A stretch of 55,052 nt of DNA from Scatosoma sp045613545. Its GTDB lineage: Bacteria > Bacillota > Clostridia > Christensenellales > Borkfalkiaceae. Position numbers and translations under genes: made by a program. Location: contig JAZLBD010000015.1 in the NCBI GenBank assembly GCA_045613545.1, positions 1-55,052 on the forward strand, in the 5' to 3' direction. Below are positions 7,862 to 15,585 of this stretch, one piece after another. Numbering within the stretch: the first letter of the stretch is position 1; the number at the start of each line of letters is the position of its first letter. A model generated the notes under the pieces. The model saw only the letters and a program-made list of their open reading frames with translations. It was not told where the DNA came from and searched no databases.

Positions 7862-8488
7862 TTATAAAAACAACGTGGTAATTTTATATTCGGCAAGGGC
7901 GGAAGCGATCATCTCGGGGTTGGTGATGTTGTGGTGCAACAAATACCCCGCAACGACGTCTTTCACCGAGCGCATACGATAGGAAAATCCGCACGATTTC
8001 AAAAGATCGAGGGTGTCGCGATCGGAAAGCCCGTTTTTCAAAGCGATGGAAAAAATCAAATTCTTCGTCGGCGCGTACTTGCCAAGGCGTATGCGTTTCC
8101 AAATCCCCGTTTCAAGCGGTATAGTTTTTTCTACGTCGTCTATCGTTAAATTTTTTCGTTGTAAGACGGCAGGGAACACTTTCGGGAAAGAGGTCTTGGA
8201 AAACCGTGTCTTGATTCGCTCAAAAAAACCTAGCGGTCGAAAGGAAAAGGAAAACTCCTCGTCAAATAGCCCCGCTTTCAAATTTTTCAAAATTTCTTCC
8301 TTGTTTTTTTGCGCGGAAAGGCGCAAGGTGGAGGAGGGAAGCGTATAAGCAACGTCCCGCCCGAACTCGTCCTTTTTCACCGATTGCATCACTGGCATCA
8401 CGTACCCTTTTTGGGCGCAAATACGATCGTAATTTGCATATTTTTCACAAAAAAAATCGTCTAAATCTTTTATAAACGCAAAATCCAC
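7862..8488 (-). CDS. Xre-like C-terminal-domain protein, function unknown
   Basis: A 208-residue soluble protein. The last 80 residues (from about IWKRIRLGKYAPTKNL) resemble the helix-turn-helix-like module seen in Firmicute proteins with the pattern 'IR..Y.PSK.TALA.AIAL.L...ET..LL..AGY.LS...D.I..YF'. Here the equivalents are YAPTKNLIFSIAL, DTLDLLKSCGFSY and DVVAGYLLHHNI. The first 120 residues show no recognisable domain. The start is GTG with GGAG nine bases upstream. It has its own promoter (8515-8543) and is divergent from the DeoR gene. A DNA- or partner-binding role is an inference from the module. Confidence 0.7.
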   Translation of the reverse strand: MDFAFIKDLDDFFCEKYANYDRICAQKGYVMPVMQSVKKDEFGRDVAYTLPSSTLRLSAQKNKEEILKNLKAGLFDEEFSFSFRPLGFFERIKTRFSKTSFPKVFPAVLQRKNLTIDDVEKTIPLETGIWKRIRLGKYAPTKNLIFSIALKNGLSDRDTLDLLKSCGFSYRMRSVKDVVAGYLLHHNITNPEMIASALAEYKITTLFL

Positions 8489-8514
8489 GACGGCTCTCTC
8501 CTTTTTTCGTTTCC

Positions 8515-8543
8515 ACTATACCACACTTTTTATAAAAGCGCAA
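8515..8543 (-). promoter_or_regulatory. Promoter of the Xre-like gene
   Basis: -35 TTGCGC (8538-8543), 17 bp, -10 TATAGT (8515-8520). Confidence 0.55.
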
Positions 8544-8634
8544 GTTTTTCTCCCGCTTTTGCCTATTTTTTTACAAAAACGCGCGCAAAAATGTTCGTTT
8601 CAACAACTTTTTTTCCGTTTCGTTCTTTTTTCGC

Positions 8635-8663
8635 TTGCCTTTTTGCGCGTTTTGTGATACATT
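8635..8663 (+). promoter_or_regulatory. Promoter of the DeoR-family gene
   Basis: -35 TTGCCT (8635-8640), 17 bp, -10 TACATT (8658-8663). It is weaker than its neighbours. Confidence 0.45.
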
Positions 8664-8719
8664 GTAAGCGTGCCTTTTGGGCAAGCAGGGAACTTTTGAC
8701 AAACAAAGGAGAAAGAACC

Positions 8720-9478
8720 ATGAAAAGAGATAGAATCGAACGGATCGCGGAACTCATTGACAAACGCGGAAAACTCACCTTAGACCAACTCATGCAAGCT
8801 TTCCCCGGCGTATCGCAAATGACCCTCCGTCGCGACCTTTTCCAACTCGAATCGGAAGGAATGGTGATTCGCGTTCGGGGCGGAGCGATGTCGATGAAAG
8901 AGGTGCAAAAATCCTCCTCCGAGCCGTACGTAAAAAAAGCGACCGTGCAAACGGACGCAAAAATGGAAATTGCAAGAAAAACAGCGATTTTAATCGACGA
9001 GGGATCTTCCATCTTCCTTGACGGCGGTACGACGGCGCTCTATCTTGCCAAAGAACTCCCCGATATTCGTTGCAACGTGTTCACGAACGGGATTGCCGTA
9101 GGCAAGGAGCTCGCACAAAAGGATAAAATTGAAGTGAATATCTTAGGCGGACAGTTGCAAAAGGGCAACCTTTCCACCGCCTCCCCCCTCTCTTCGATTT
9201 ATTTTGCCGACACGAATTTTGAACTTGCGATTATTTCCGCTTCAGCGTTCACCCTTGAAAACGGGTTTTCCTGTGGCAACCAAGCGCAAGCCGACCTTTT
9301 GAAACTCATCATCAAAAAAGCGAAGTTCGTATATATGATGCTCGACTCTTCCAAGATCGGAAAAATTCAACCGTACACCTTCGCTCGCTTAGAGCATATC
9401 AACGTTCTAATCACCGACAGTACTTTCCCCGAAAGTTTAAAAGAACGGTTTAAGGAACTCAACATCGTCGTTATCTAA
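8720..9478 (+). CDS. DeoR/GlpR-family transcriptional regulator
   Basis: A 252-residue regulator. An N-terminal winged helix-turn-helix (RIERIAELIDKRGKLTLDQL, with SQMTLRRDLFQLESEGMVIR as recognition helix and wing) is followed by the RGGA signature. The C-terminal DeoRC sensor domain has DGGTTALYLA and the late SSKIG segment that usually bind a sugar phosphate. The start is ATG at 8720, preceded by AAAGGAG; the open frame continues upstream without a ribosome site. It is monocistronic with a terminator after it, and no sugar operon lies beside it, so the target cannot be read from context. Confidence 0.9.
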   Translation: MKRDRIERIAELIDKRGKLTLDQLMQAFPGVSQMTLRRDLFQLESEGMVIRVRGGAMSMKEVQKSSSEPYVKKATVQTDAKMEIARKTAILIDEGSSIFLDGGTTALYLAKELPDIRCNVFTNGIAVGKELAQKDKIEVNILGGQLQKGNLSTASPLSSIYFADTNFELAIISASAFTLENGFSCGNQAQADLLKLIIKKAKFVYMMLDSSKIGKIQPYTFARLEHINVLITDSTFPESLKERFKELNIVVI

Positions 9479-9485
9479 TTTCTTC

Positions 9486-9517
9486 CCCCCCTCGAAAAAG
9501 CGAGAGGGGTTTTCTTT
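9486..9517 (+). terminator. Terminator after the DeoR-family gene
   Basis: Stem CCCCCTCG/CGAGAGGGG (9486-9509) followed by TTTTCTTT. Confidence 0.85.
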
Positions 9518-9535
9518 GACGAAACGTTAAACGCT

Positions 9536-9576
9536 TGCAAAAAGATCGCCCGGCTTATTGCCAGGCGATCTTTTTT
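9536..9576 (-). terminator. Terminator after uraA
   Basis: Stem GATCGCC-GGC/GCC-GGCGATC (9544-9570) followed on the minus strand by T5. Confidence 0.85.
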
Positions 9577-9587
9577 ATCGCTAAAAA

Positions 9588-10976
9588 TTATTCTTCTACG
9601 ACTTCTGCGGAAACAGATTCGTCTGCGTTTCCTGCAGGAACTTCTTCTTTCTTTTTGCCGAACGAGCAAAGCACGTTGGTCAAAATACCAAGGATAAGCG
9701 CGCAAGCGATAGAAGTAATCGTCACCTTACCGAACGTGAGGGTCAAACCGCCGATACCTGCAATAAGAATGACGGAAACGACGAAGAGATTTCTGTTGTC
9801 GCCAAGGTCAACCTTTTGCACCATCTTCAAACCGGACACTGCGATAAAGCCGTAAAGGGCTACGCAAACGCCACCCATTACGCAATTAGGGATCGTCGCA
9901 AGGAAGGTGACGAACGGAGCAATGAACGCCGATACGATCGCCATGAGCGCCGTAAGGGTGATGGTCGGAACGGACGCGCAACCGGAAATTGCCACGCAAC
10001 CAACCGATTCGCCGTAGGTCGTATTCGGGCAACCGCCGAAGAACGCACCTGCGATCGAGCCTACACCGTCGCCGAGCAAGGTGTTGGAAAGGCCAGGGTC
10101 TTTCGTCAAATCAGAGCCGATAATGGAAGAAAGATTCTTGTGGTCTGCGATATGTTCCGCGAACACAACGAACGCAACGGGGGCGTAAGCAACGGCAATC
10201 GTACCGATATATGCACCATCGATATCCTTAAGACCTTTAAACGCATTGATAAACGTAAAGTCAGGATACCATTGCATACTCTTAAATTTCGCAAAGTCGA
10301 TAATCTTTATTGCGTCCACGTCGAACCAGAAGCCAAATCCCGTTAAAATTGCAGCAAGGACGTACCCTGCTAAAATACCGATGATGAACGGGATCATTTT
10401 TACCATTTTCTTGCCGTACACAGAGCAAGCGATTACGGTAAAGAGGGTGACTAAACCACAAACAAACGCAAGATACGGGGAAGCAACGGGCGCCAAATCA
10501 GCGTTCAACACGCTCCCTTTCATCAAATCACCGATTGCGTTGCCTGCAAGCGAAAGGCCGATGATTGCAACCGTAGGGCCGATTACCACTGCGGGCATTA
10601 CTTTATCAATCCAAGCTACGCCAAATTTTTTCACAACGAGCGCAATCACGACGTATACGAGTCCTGCGAAAATTGCGCCGATTACAATCCCTGCAAATCC
10701 TGCATTGGCAGATGCCGCACCGGCGAACGCCGCGCCCATCGATCCGAGGAATGCAAAGGACGAGCCAAGGAATACGGGGCTTCTAAATTTAGTGAAAAGT
10801 TGATACACGAGCGTACCTACACCAGCACCGAAAAGAGCAGCCGATGCAGACATTCCGTTCCCGATAATTGCAGGAACTGCGATCGTTGCCGCCAAGATAG
10901 CGAGCAGTTGTTGAAGGGCAAACACAGCCATTTTTGCAAAAGGCGGTCTGTCCGACGGTTTGTAAACGATTTCCAT
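9588..10976 (-). CDS. uraA: Uracil/xanthine permease (NCS2 family), probably uracil
   Basis: A 462-residue inner-membrane nucleobase:proton symporter with about 14 hydrophobic segments. Substrate-site residues of the UraA fold are visible: the Glu of FAEHIADHKN (TM8) and the Glu of NTTYGESVG (TM10), plus the QQLLA motif in TM1. The final 25 residues are an acidic cytoplasmic tail. AAAGGAG precedes the ATG. A 140-base leader with an intrinsic terminator lies upstream, so expression is probably attenuated. UraA versus a xanthine permease cannot be settled by eye; the TTYGE(N/S) motif favours uracil. Confidence 0.88.
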   Translation of the reverse strand: MEIVYKPSDRPPFAKMAVFALQQLLAILAATIAVPAIIGNGMSASAALFGAGVGTLVYQLFTKFRSPVFLGSSFAFLGSMGAAFAGAASANAGFAGIVIGAIFAGLVYVVIALVVKKFGVAWIDKVMPAVVIGPTVAIIGLSLAGNAIGDLMKGSVLNADLAPVASPYLAFVCGLVTLFTVIACSVYGKKMVKMIPFIIGILAGYVLAAILTGFGFWFDVDAIKIIDFAKFKSMQWYPDFTFINAFKGLKDIDGAYIGTIAVAYAPVAFVVFAEHIADHKNLSSIIGSDLTKDPGLSNTLLGDGVGSIAGAFFGGCPNTTYGESVGCVAISGCASVPTITLTALMAIVSAFIAPFVTFLATIPNCVMGGVCVALYGFIAVSGLKMVQKVDLGDNRNLFVVSVILIAGIGGLTLTFGKVTITSIACALILGILTNVLCSFGKKKEEVPAGNADESVSAEVVEE

Positions 10977-11120
10977 AGTTTACGTCTCCTTTGTAAATAG
11001 TTTTTTTATTTTTTCGGCTCGTCGCCGTAAAAACCGTATTCGGGCTATAAAAAAGCCGTTTCCCTTGGACAGAAAACGGTTTTTGGACGTACTGCTCTCC
11101 TACTTCCCCCCTGCCCCTCT
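10977..11120 (-). promoter_or_regulatory. Attenuator-type leader of uraA, class unknown
   Basis: The transcript from about 11120 starts with a G-rich stretch (GGGGC, GGGGGG, GGAGAG at 11095-11118). It then forms a terminator CCGTTT/AAACGG followed by CTTTTTT (11049-11076), well ahead of the start codon. The 5' GGGCAG (about 11111-11116) can pair with CTGTCC in the terminator loop, offering a competing antiterminator. I do not recognise a PyrR site or a purine riboswitch. A second hairpin, CGGC/GCCG followed by A6, lies closer to the gene. Confidence 0.6.
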
Positions 11121-11126
11121 TCTTAC

Positions 11127-11155
11127 ATTATATCATAACCTTTTCGTTAAGTCAA
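11127..11155 (-). promoter_or_regulatory. uraA promoter
   Basis: -35 TTGACT (11150-11155), 17 bp, -10 TATAAT (11127-11132). Confidence 0.85.
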
Positions 11156-11190
11156 GTAAATATAGAAATTTTTCCCTTTTCCCCCTTAAA

Positions 11191-11517
11191 AAAACCGAAC
11201 GCCTTTAGCCGAGTCCCTACAAGGGATTCGGCAACTAAATAAATCCTAAACGGATTTGTGATATTCGTCTAACGACGAGTGATATTGCTAACGCAGTGAT
11301 ATTTGCCTACGGCAAGTTGTGGATTTATTTAATATAACTTTGGCATTAGCCAAAATATAACTTTTAGCCACAAGGCTAAAAATAAAACTAAATTATTTTA
11401 ATCTTTTGTGGTAAAGATAAAGCCCACCATATTTCGCTTTTTGCGAAGTATAGTGGGCTACACTTTTGTTATAAACTAAAAATCCCTAACGGCAACCGCA
11501 ATAGGGCGTTCGGTTTT
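11191..11517. repeat. Nested-palindrome element with 15-bp terminal inverted repeats
   Basis: A 327-base non-coding element between yugP and the uraA promoter. Its ends are a 15-bp inverted pair (AAAACCGAACGCCTT at 11191-11205 and AGGGCGTTCGGTTTT at 11503-11517, one mismatch). Inside are a hairpin GCCGA.TCCCT/AGGGA.TCGGC (11208-11232) and an AAATAAATCC/GGATTTATTT pair enclosing three GTGATATT words (11258, 11279, 11296), each followed by a short hairpin with a CTAACG- or CTACGG-type loop. Next come two ATATAACTT words, each followed by a hairpin, and a large stem AGCCCAC/GTGGGCT (11421-11459). It resembles a MITE-like or RNA-structured repeat. No ORF is present. TA dinucleotides near both ends might be a target duplication. 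Confidence 0.7.
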
Positions 11518-11521
11518 CTAT

Positions 11522-12247
11522 TCAATCGTTTCTTCTGCCAAAAATAGATAGCGCCCAAATGGCAAACCGCAAGAAATATACGAGCGAGGTCGCAAGTGCT
11601 GCGACGTAAGTAAGCGCCGCCGCCGACAATACCTTTTCCGCGCCGTAGAGTTCTTCGTCCGTCAAAATTCCCTCTTCTACGAGCATTTGCTTTGCCCGTT
11701 TAGAGGCGTTGAGTTCTACGGGCAACGTGACGAGGGTAAACACCGTCGAAAGGCCGTATAAAAGCACGCCTACGAGAGCCACGTAAAAGCCTGCGTCGCC
11801 CACGTTTTGAATGGTAAGTTCTAAGATAATTCCCACGATGACGAGGGGGAGCGCCAAAAACGAGCCGAAGTTCACCATAGGAACGAGCGCCGTGCGCAAG
11901 CGATAGGAAACGTATCCCCTCTCCTTTTGCACCACGTGTCCAACCTCGTGCGCCGCAACGGCAACCGCCGCCACCGAATTGTCTCCAAACGTCGATTCGG
12001 ATAAGCGAACGACCTTTTTACGGGGATCGAAGTGATCGGAAAGTCGACCTTTCGTCCGTTCCACCGATACGTGGCGAATTCCGTTTGCGCGTAACAACTT
12101 GACCGCCGTATCGTAGCCCGTAGCGTTCGATTTCGTCTGCTCGGTAGAATAGGCGTTATAGGCGGAATGTACGCGACTGCTCGCCCACACGGAGAATATC
12201 GCGCAGGCAATCATCAGTAAAAAAACCGTCCAATAATCTAAAAACAT
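11522..12247 (-). CDS. yugP: YugP-type zinc metallopeptidase, membrane bound
   Basis: A 241-residue membrane protein with an N-terminal helix (about 4-22), the zinc motif HEVGHVVQ (about 100-107) in a cytoplasm- or surface-facing segment, two central hydrophobic segments and two at the C-terminus. It matches the Zn_peptidase_2/YugP family in length and layout; the physiological substrate of this family is not established. GGAG sits seven bases before the ATG. It starts 10 bases after rng and shares its promoter. The palindromic element begins four bases after its stop codon. Confidence 0.88.
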   Translation of the reverse strand: MFLDYWTVFLLMIACAIFSVWASSRVHSAYNAYSTEQTKSNATGYDTAVKLLRANGIRHVSVERTKGRLSDHFDPRKKVVRLSESTFGDNSVAAVAVAAHEVGHVVQKERGYVSYRLRTALVPMVNFGSFLALPLVIVGIILELTIQNVGDAGFYVALVGVLLYGLSTVFTLVTLPVELNASKRAKQMLVEEGILTDEELYGAEKVLSAAALTYVAALATSLVYFLRFAIWALSIFGRRND

Positions 12248-12257
12248 TTTTTTCTCC

Positions 12258-13757
12258 TCAATACAAAATTTGCGCGTTGTTCGGCAACGAAAGCACGCCT
12301 GAATTATCCCCGCGCAAGCGGAATTCTCCCTCCCCGTAGGAATGATGCGGGATCAAATACACCGTCTTGTCTTTCCAGCGGGTTTTCACCTCTTCCGACA
12401 AATAGCTCTTAGCTAAAATTTTCTTCATAAACTCCTTTTGTATATCGACGATGACCGCGTTATAGCCCTCGGCGAACAAATCCAAAAGGTCGGCGCGGAG
12501 CTTGGTGACGGCGAACAAGTCGTCGGGTAAAAATCCTTTTCCCTTGCACTTTTCGCACGGCTTTACGAGATAGGAAAGGATATCGTATCCCACCCGTTTT
12601 CTCGTAAATTCAGTCAAACAAAACTCACTCATGGGAAGTACGTTTGTTTTCGCGCGGTCTTTTCTGAGTTCTTCTCGAAGCTGATTGGTCACTTGCTCTC
12701 GCTCGGAAACGTCCGCCATGTCGACGAAATCGACGACGACGATCCCACCCACGTTGCGAAGGCGCACTTGCCTTGCGATTTCCTTGGTGGCGCGCATGTT
12801 CACGTCGAACACCGTCTTTTGCAAATTTTCCCCTATGTAGCTACCCGTGTTCACGTCGATTACCGTCATCGCCTCGGCGTGGTCGATGATGAGATTTCCC
12901 CCTCCCTCCAAAGGCACTTCCGAGTTCGTGCAATCCTCAATAAGATCGAAAATTCCGTATTCGCGATACATCGATCGCTCTCCTTTATAGAGGGTAATCT
13001 TTCTCTTTTTCGCCTCGCCACGGAGCCGAACGACCTCGACGATTCGATCGTATAAATCCTTGTTCCCCACCACGATTTCCGCATCGCCGTCAAGGGCGTC
13101 GCGCACCACGCGAACGGGCAGGTCCAAATCTTGATATAAGAGGGTCCCGACGGGCGCGGTCTTTGCTTTCTTTTGCATATTTTCGTACAAGTGACGCAAG
13201 TTTTCCGACTCTTTTTTCAGCGTCTTAAACGCGGCGTCGGGCGCGATCGTACGAATAATAAAGCCCTCTTCGTCTTTTTCTTTGCGCAGTTTTTCTACGT
13301 CGGAAAGCACGCGCTCGCGCACCGCCTCCTCCGTAATTCGACGAGAAATCCCTAAAAGGTTCGTCCCGTGCAAATAAATCAAATATTTCCCAACGAACGA
13401 CAGCGTAGCGGTCACTTTTGCGCCCTTGTTCCCTCGCGGAGGTTTGACGACTTGAACGAGGATTTCGTCCCCCTCTTTTAAGTCCGCCACCTTTTTTTTC
13501 GGGGCTTCCTTGTTGTCGTATTTAGAAGCGTCGGCGTACGTTTCGTCCATCGTCAAATAACAATTTTTGTCCAAACCGCAAGAAACGAACACCGCTCCCA
13601 ATCCCGAAAGGACGTTGACGACTTTCCCTTTATATATATTCCCGACGATACCGCCGGTTCCGACTTCTTCCGAGGAAAATTCCACGATCTTATTATCTTC
13701 AAGCAAAGAGGCAAATTGTTGATTGCAATAACAATCCAAAAACCACTGTCTTTTCAT
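12258..13757 (-). CDS. rng: Ribonuclease E/G family endoribonuclease
   Basis: Cleaves single-stranded RNA, with a role in rRNA or mRNA maturation. The 499-residue protein has an S1-like domain (GNIYKGKVVNVLSGLGAVFV), the RNase H-like and DNase I-like catalytic region with MTVIDVNTGS (metal-binding Asp) and VVVDFVDM, and the zinc-link CEKCKGKG (about residue 407). Length equals RNase G; the long scaffold of RNase E is missing. Followed by yugP with a 10-base gap. In many Firmicutes rng lies beside the SpoIVF genes and rplU; here spoIVFB precedes it and the ribosomal genes do not follow. Confidence 0.95.
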   Translation of the reverse strand: MKRQWFLDCYCNQQFASLLEDNKIVEFSSEEVGTGGIVGNIYKGKVVNVLSGLGAVFVSCGLDKNCYLTMDETYADASKYDNKEAPKKKVADLKEGDEILVQVVKPPRGNKGAKVTATLSFVGKYLIYLHGTNLLGISRRITEEAVRERVLSDVEKLRKEKDEEGFIIRTIAPDAAFKTLKKESENLRHLYENMQKKAKTAPVGTLLYQDLDLPVRVVRDALDGDAEIVVGNKDLYDRIVEVVRLRGEAKKRKITLYKGERSMYREYGIFDLIEDCTNSEVPLEGGGNLIIDHAEAMTVIDVNTGSYIGENLQKTVFDVNMRATKEIARQVRLRNVGGIVVVDFVDMADVSEREQVTNQLREELRKDRAKTNVLPMSEFCLTEFTRKRVGYDILSYLVKPCEKCKGKGFLPDDLFAVTKLRADLLDLFAEGYNAVIVDIQKEFMKKILAKSYLSEEVKTRWKDKTVYLIPHHSYGEGEFRLRGDNSGVLSLPNNAQILY

Positions 13758-13796
13758 GTGTCCATCCGTTTTTCGTATTTTTGGCCCAGCTTTTAC

Positions 13797-13825
13797 AGTA
13801 TATCACATTGTAAAATTTTCTTCAA
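13797..13825 (-). promoter_or_regulatory. rng-yugP promoter
   Basis: -35 TTGAAG (13820-13825), 17 bp, -10 TATACT (13797-13802). An inverted repeat TTTTACA/TGTAAAA overlaps the -10 box and could be an operator. Confidence 0.65.
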
Positions 13826-13840
13826 CAATTTTTATAAAAA

Positions 13841-13870
13841 AAACCGCTTTTTTGTGGAAAAAAGCGGTAA
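13841..13870 (-). terminator. Terminator after spoIVFB
   Basis: Stem ACCGCTTTTTT/AAAAAAGCGGT with a short loop, followed by T7 on the minus strand. Confidence 0.85.
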
Positions 13871-13876
13871 AATCCC

Positions 13877-14731
13877 CTAAAGCGCGATAAATTCCTGCAT
13901 GCGCTTGCTCAAATCCTCTCTTAAAAAGAGTTCGCTTAGGCGGTTTTGTGATATCGATCCCACCAGTCGTTCTTGTTCGTCGTACAAGTCCAGCCACAAA
14001 TACTTCCCCTGCTCCAAAAACCGAACAGCTTTGGAGAGAGTGCATCCATAAAAGATCGCCACTCTTTTCTCTTCCACTCCCCTCGTAAGTTCTTTCTCCA
14101 TCGAAAACGGGGCGCGCTCGTATTCCTTTCCGCCAAACTGTCCGCAAAGGAGAAATATCCCCATCACGCAAAGGCTAATTTGCACCCGTCCTTGCAGTAA
14201 AAAAACGATAAAAGCCCCTAAAAACGCCGAGGCGATTGCCAAACTAATCCCTCTTGCCCATTGTTTTTTACGTTTGATCTTCCACTGTTTCATAAGACAG
14301 TATAAAACCCGTCCGCCGTCGAGGGGATAGGCTGGGATAAGATTGACTAAAAACATCGAAAAGGAGGCGTCGAAGGCAAGATCGGTGTAGGGATAGAGCG
14401 AGGGATATAGCCACCAAAGCGCCAAAAAGAAAACGGCGGTACAAAGATTGCAAAGGGGCCCTGCGAGCGCAACGGCGATTTCGTCTTTAGCAGAAAGCCC
14501 CTCTAAATCCCCCTCGATGACGGCGCCGTAGGGCATCAATAGGATTTTCGTAAGGCGATACCCCCTTTTTGCGCTGACGAGAGCGTGCGCAAGTTCGTGT
14601 TCGATCGCCACGAGCGTGGTGGCAAGAAAGAGCATAAGTTTGCCCGTCAACGAATAATATACCCCGAGCAAAAAGAACAGGGGATGTATGCTAAGTCCCC
14701 TGTCTTTTTTTAAGTCGCGCTTTCCGCCCAA
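13877..14731 (-). CDS. spoIVFB: SpoIVFB-like intramembrane metalloprotease (M50)
   Basis: A site-2-type protease of 284 residues. In sporulating Firmicutes this family processes pro-sigma-K in the mother cell. Visible: hydrophobic segments with the zinc motif HELAH (about residue 45) and the second metal site LIPAYPLDGGRVL, then more membrane helices and a C-terminal CBS-like part. I prefer the TTG at 14731, eight bases after GAGGGG and overlapping the upstream gene by 22 bases, which implies translational coupling; an in-frame ATG at 14761 is the alternative. Being paired with a SpoIVFA-like partner supports the sporulation role. Confidence 0.88.
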   Translation of the reverse strand: MGGKRDLKKDRGLSIHPLFFLLGVYYSLTGKLMLFLATTLVAIEHELAHALVSAKRGYRLTKILLMPYGAVIEGDLEGLSAKDEIAVALAGPLCNLCTAVFFLALWWLYPSLYPYTDLAFDASFSMFLVNLIPAYPLDGGRVLYCLMKQWKIKRKKQWARGISLAIASAFLGAFIVFLLQGRVQISLCVMGIFLLCGQFGGKEYERAPFSMEKELTRGVEEKRVAIFYGCTLSKAVRFLEQGKYLWLDLYDEQERLVGSISQNRLSELFLREDLSKRMQEFIAL

Positions 14732-15474
14732 ACGGGTTTCCCCTCTTCCATCGTGAAACAATCTAGCAACACACCCTCGCCGTACAGCGTCACTTGCACC
14801 GCCCTTTCCCCCGCGGAGTAGCCGATCGGCACGTTGGATTTTACCGATTGCCCGACCGTGTAATACACCTTGTCAAGCCCCTCGATTTTGCCTATGAAGT
14901 TGGCGCTATATTCGATTTCCACCGCAAAGCTTCCGTCCGCTTGGGAGACGAGCGAAGACACCACGCCGTCCGCAGGAGAATACACGCACCCTTGGAGCGT
15001 AATACTCACTACGCCACCCTCTTGGGTCATCGTCGCTTCTGCGTATTCGCTCGTAAGCCTCGAAAGGGAAAATTCGGAATACGTCCGTTCGTCCACCACC
15101 GCCTTTTCCGTGGCAAAGGAACGGAAAAACGTATTGATCGCGCTATTTGGCATAAACACGTTGGTCAAGAAAATCCCCCCGCAAAGGACGCAGACCGCCG
15201 CGAACTCCACCGCGAGGATTTTCCCCCCCTTCTTTTTAGGCGCAGGAGAGGAGTCTTCGAGCAAATACGTTTGAAATTCGCTCCCATCCTCTCGCGCGTT
15301 TAACCCGTCCTCTCGCGCGTTTAACCCGTCCTCTTCGCTCGTCATTTTCGCGTTGACGGAAGAAATCACACTCTCTTTGAGATCCTCCCGTTTTTGACGT
15401 TTTTTCTTGCGTACCATATTGACCGTTGACACGGGGATTTCCAGCATTTCCGCATATTCGATTTCTTCGTTCAT
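14710..15474 (-). CDS. spoIVFA: SpoIVFA-like membrane protein with degenerate M23 domain
   Basis: A 254-residue protein. It has a basic cytoplasmic N-terminus, a 7-residue tandem repeat (NAREDGL, twice), one transmembrane helix (about 90-110) and an extracytoplasmic LytM-like domain with the YYTVGQSVKSNVPIGY segment but no zinc-binding HxH, so it is probably non-catalytic. In Bacillus SpoIVFA holds and inhibits SpoIVFB until the forespore signals. The start is ATG at 15474 with GGGAG eight bases upstream. A CATATAGT sequence (15506-15513) resembles a sigma-E -10 box, while no good sigma-A promoter is seen. Family assignment rests on domain layout and neighbour more than on identity. Confidence 0.78.
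   Translation of the reverse strand: MNEEIEYAEMLEIPVSTVNMVRKKKRQKREDLKESVISSVNAKMTSEEDGLNAREDGLNAREDGSEFQTYLLEDSSPAPKKKGGKILAVEFAAVCVLCGGIFLTNVFMPNSAINTFFRSFATEKAVVDERTYSEFSLSRLTSEYAEATMTQEGGVVSITLQGCVYSPADGVVSSLVSQADGSFAVEIEYSANFIGKIEGLDKVYYTVGQSVKSNVPIGYSAGERAVQVTLYGEGVLLDCFTMEEGKPVWAESAT
15288..15329. repeat. Two in-frame 21-base direct repeats
   Basis: Two exact copies of a 21-base unit in the spoIVFA-like gene, each coding seven residues (NAREDGL on the minus strand). They add 14 residues to the cytoplasmic linker. Confidence 0.85.
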
Positions 15475-15543
15475 ATCGTCCACTCCCTTTTTTGCGTTGT
15501 GGTTTACTATATGCAACGAAAAAGCAAAATAGAACGCAACAAA

Positions 15544-15575
15544 AAAATCCGCCTCGCAAAGGGCGGATTTTTCGT
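15544..15575 (-). terminator. Terminator after purC
   Basis: Stem AAATCCGCC/GGCGGATTT (15545-15570) with A/T tracts on both sides. Confidence 0.8.
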
Positions 15576-15585
15576 TTTTGTTTCG

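Noticed and set aside
11258..11320. GTGATATT series as a CRISPR array
   Set aside because: The words are only 8 bases, spacing is 17-21 and the intervening pieces are hairpins, not unique spacers. No cas gene is present.
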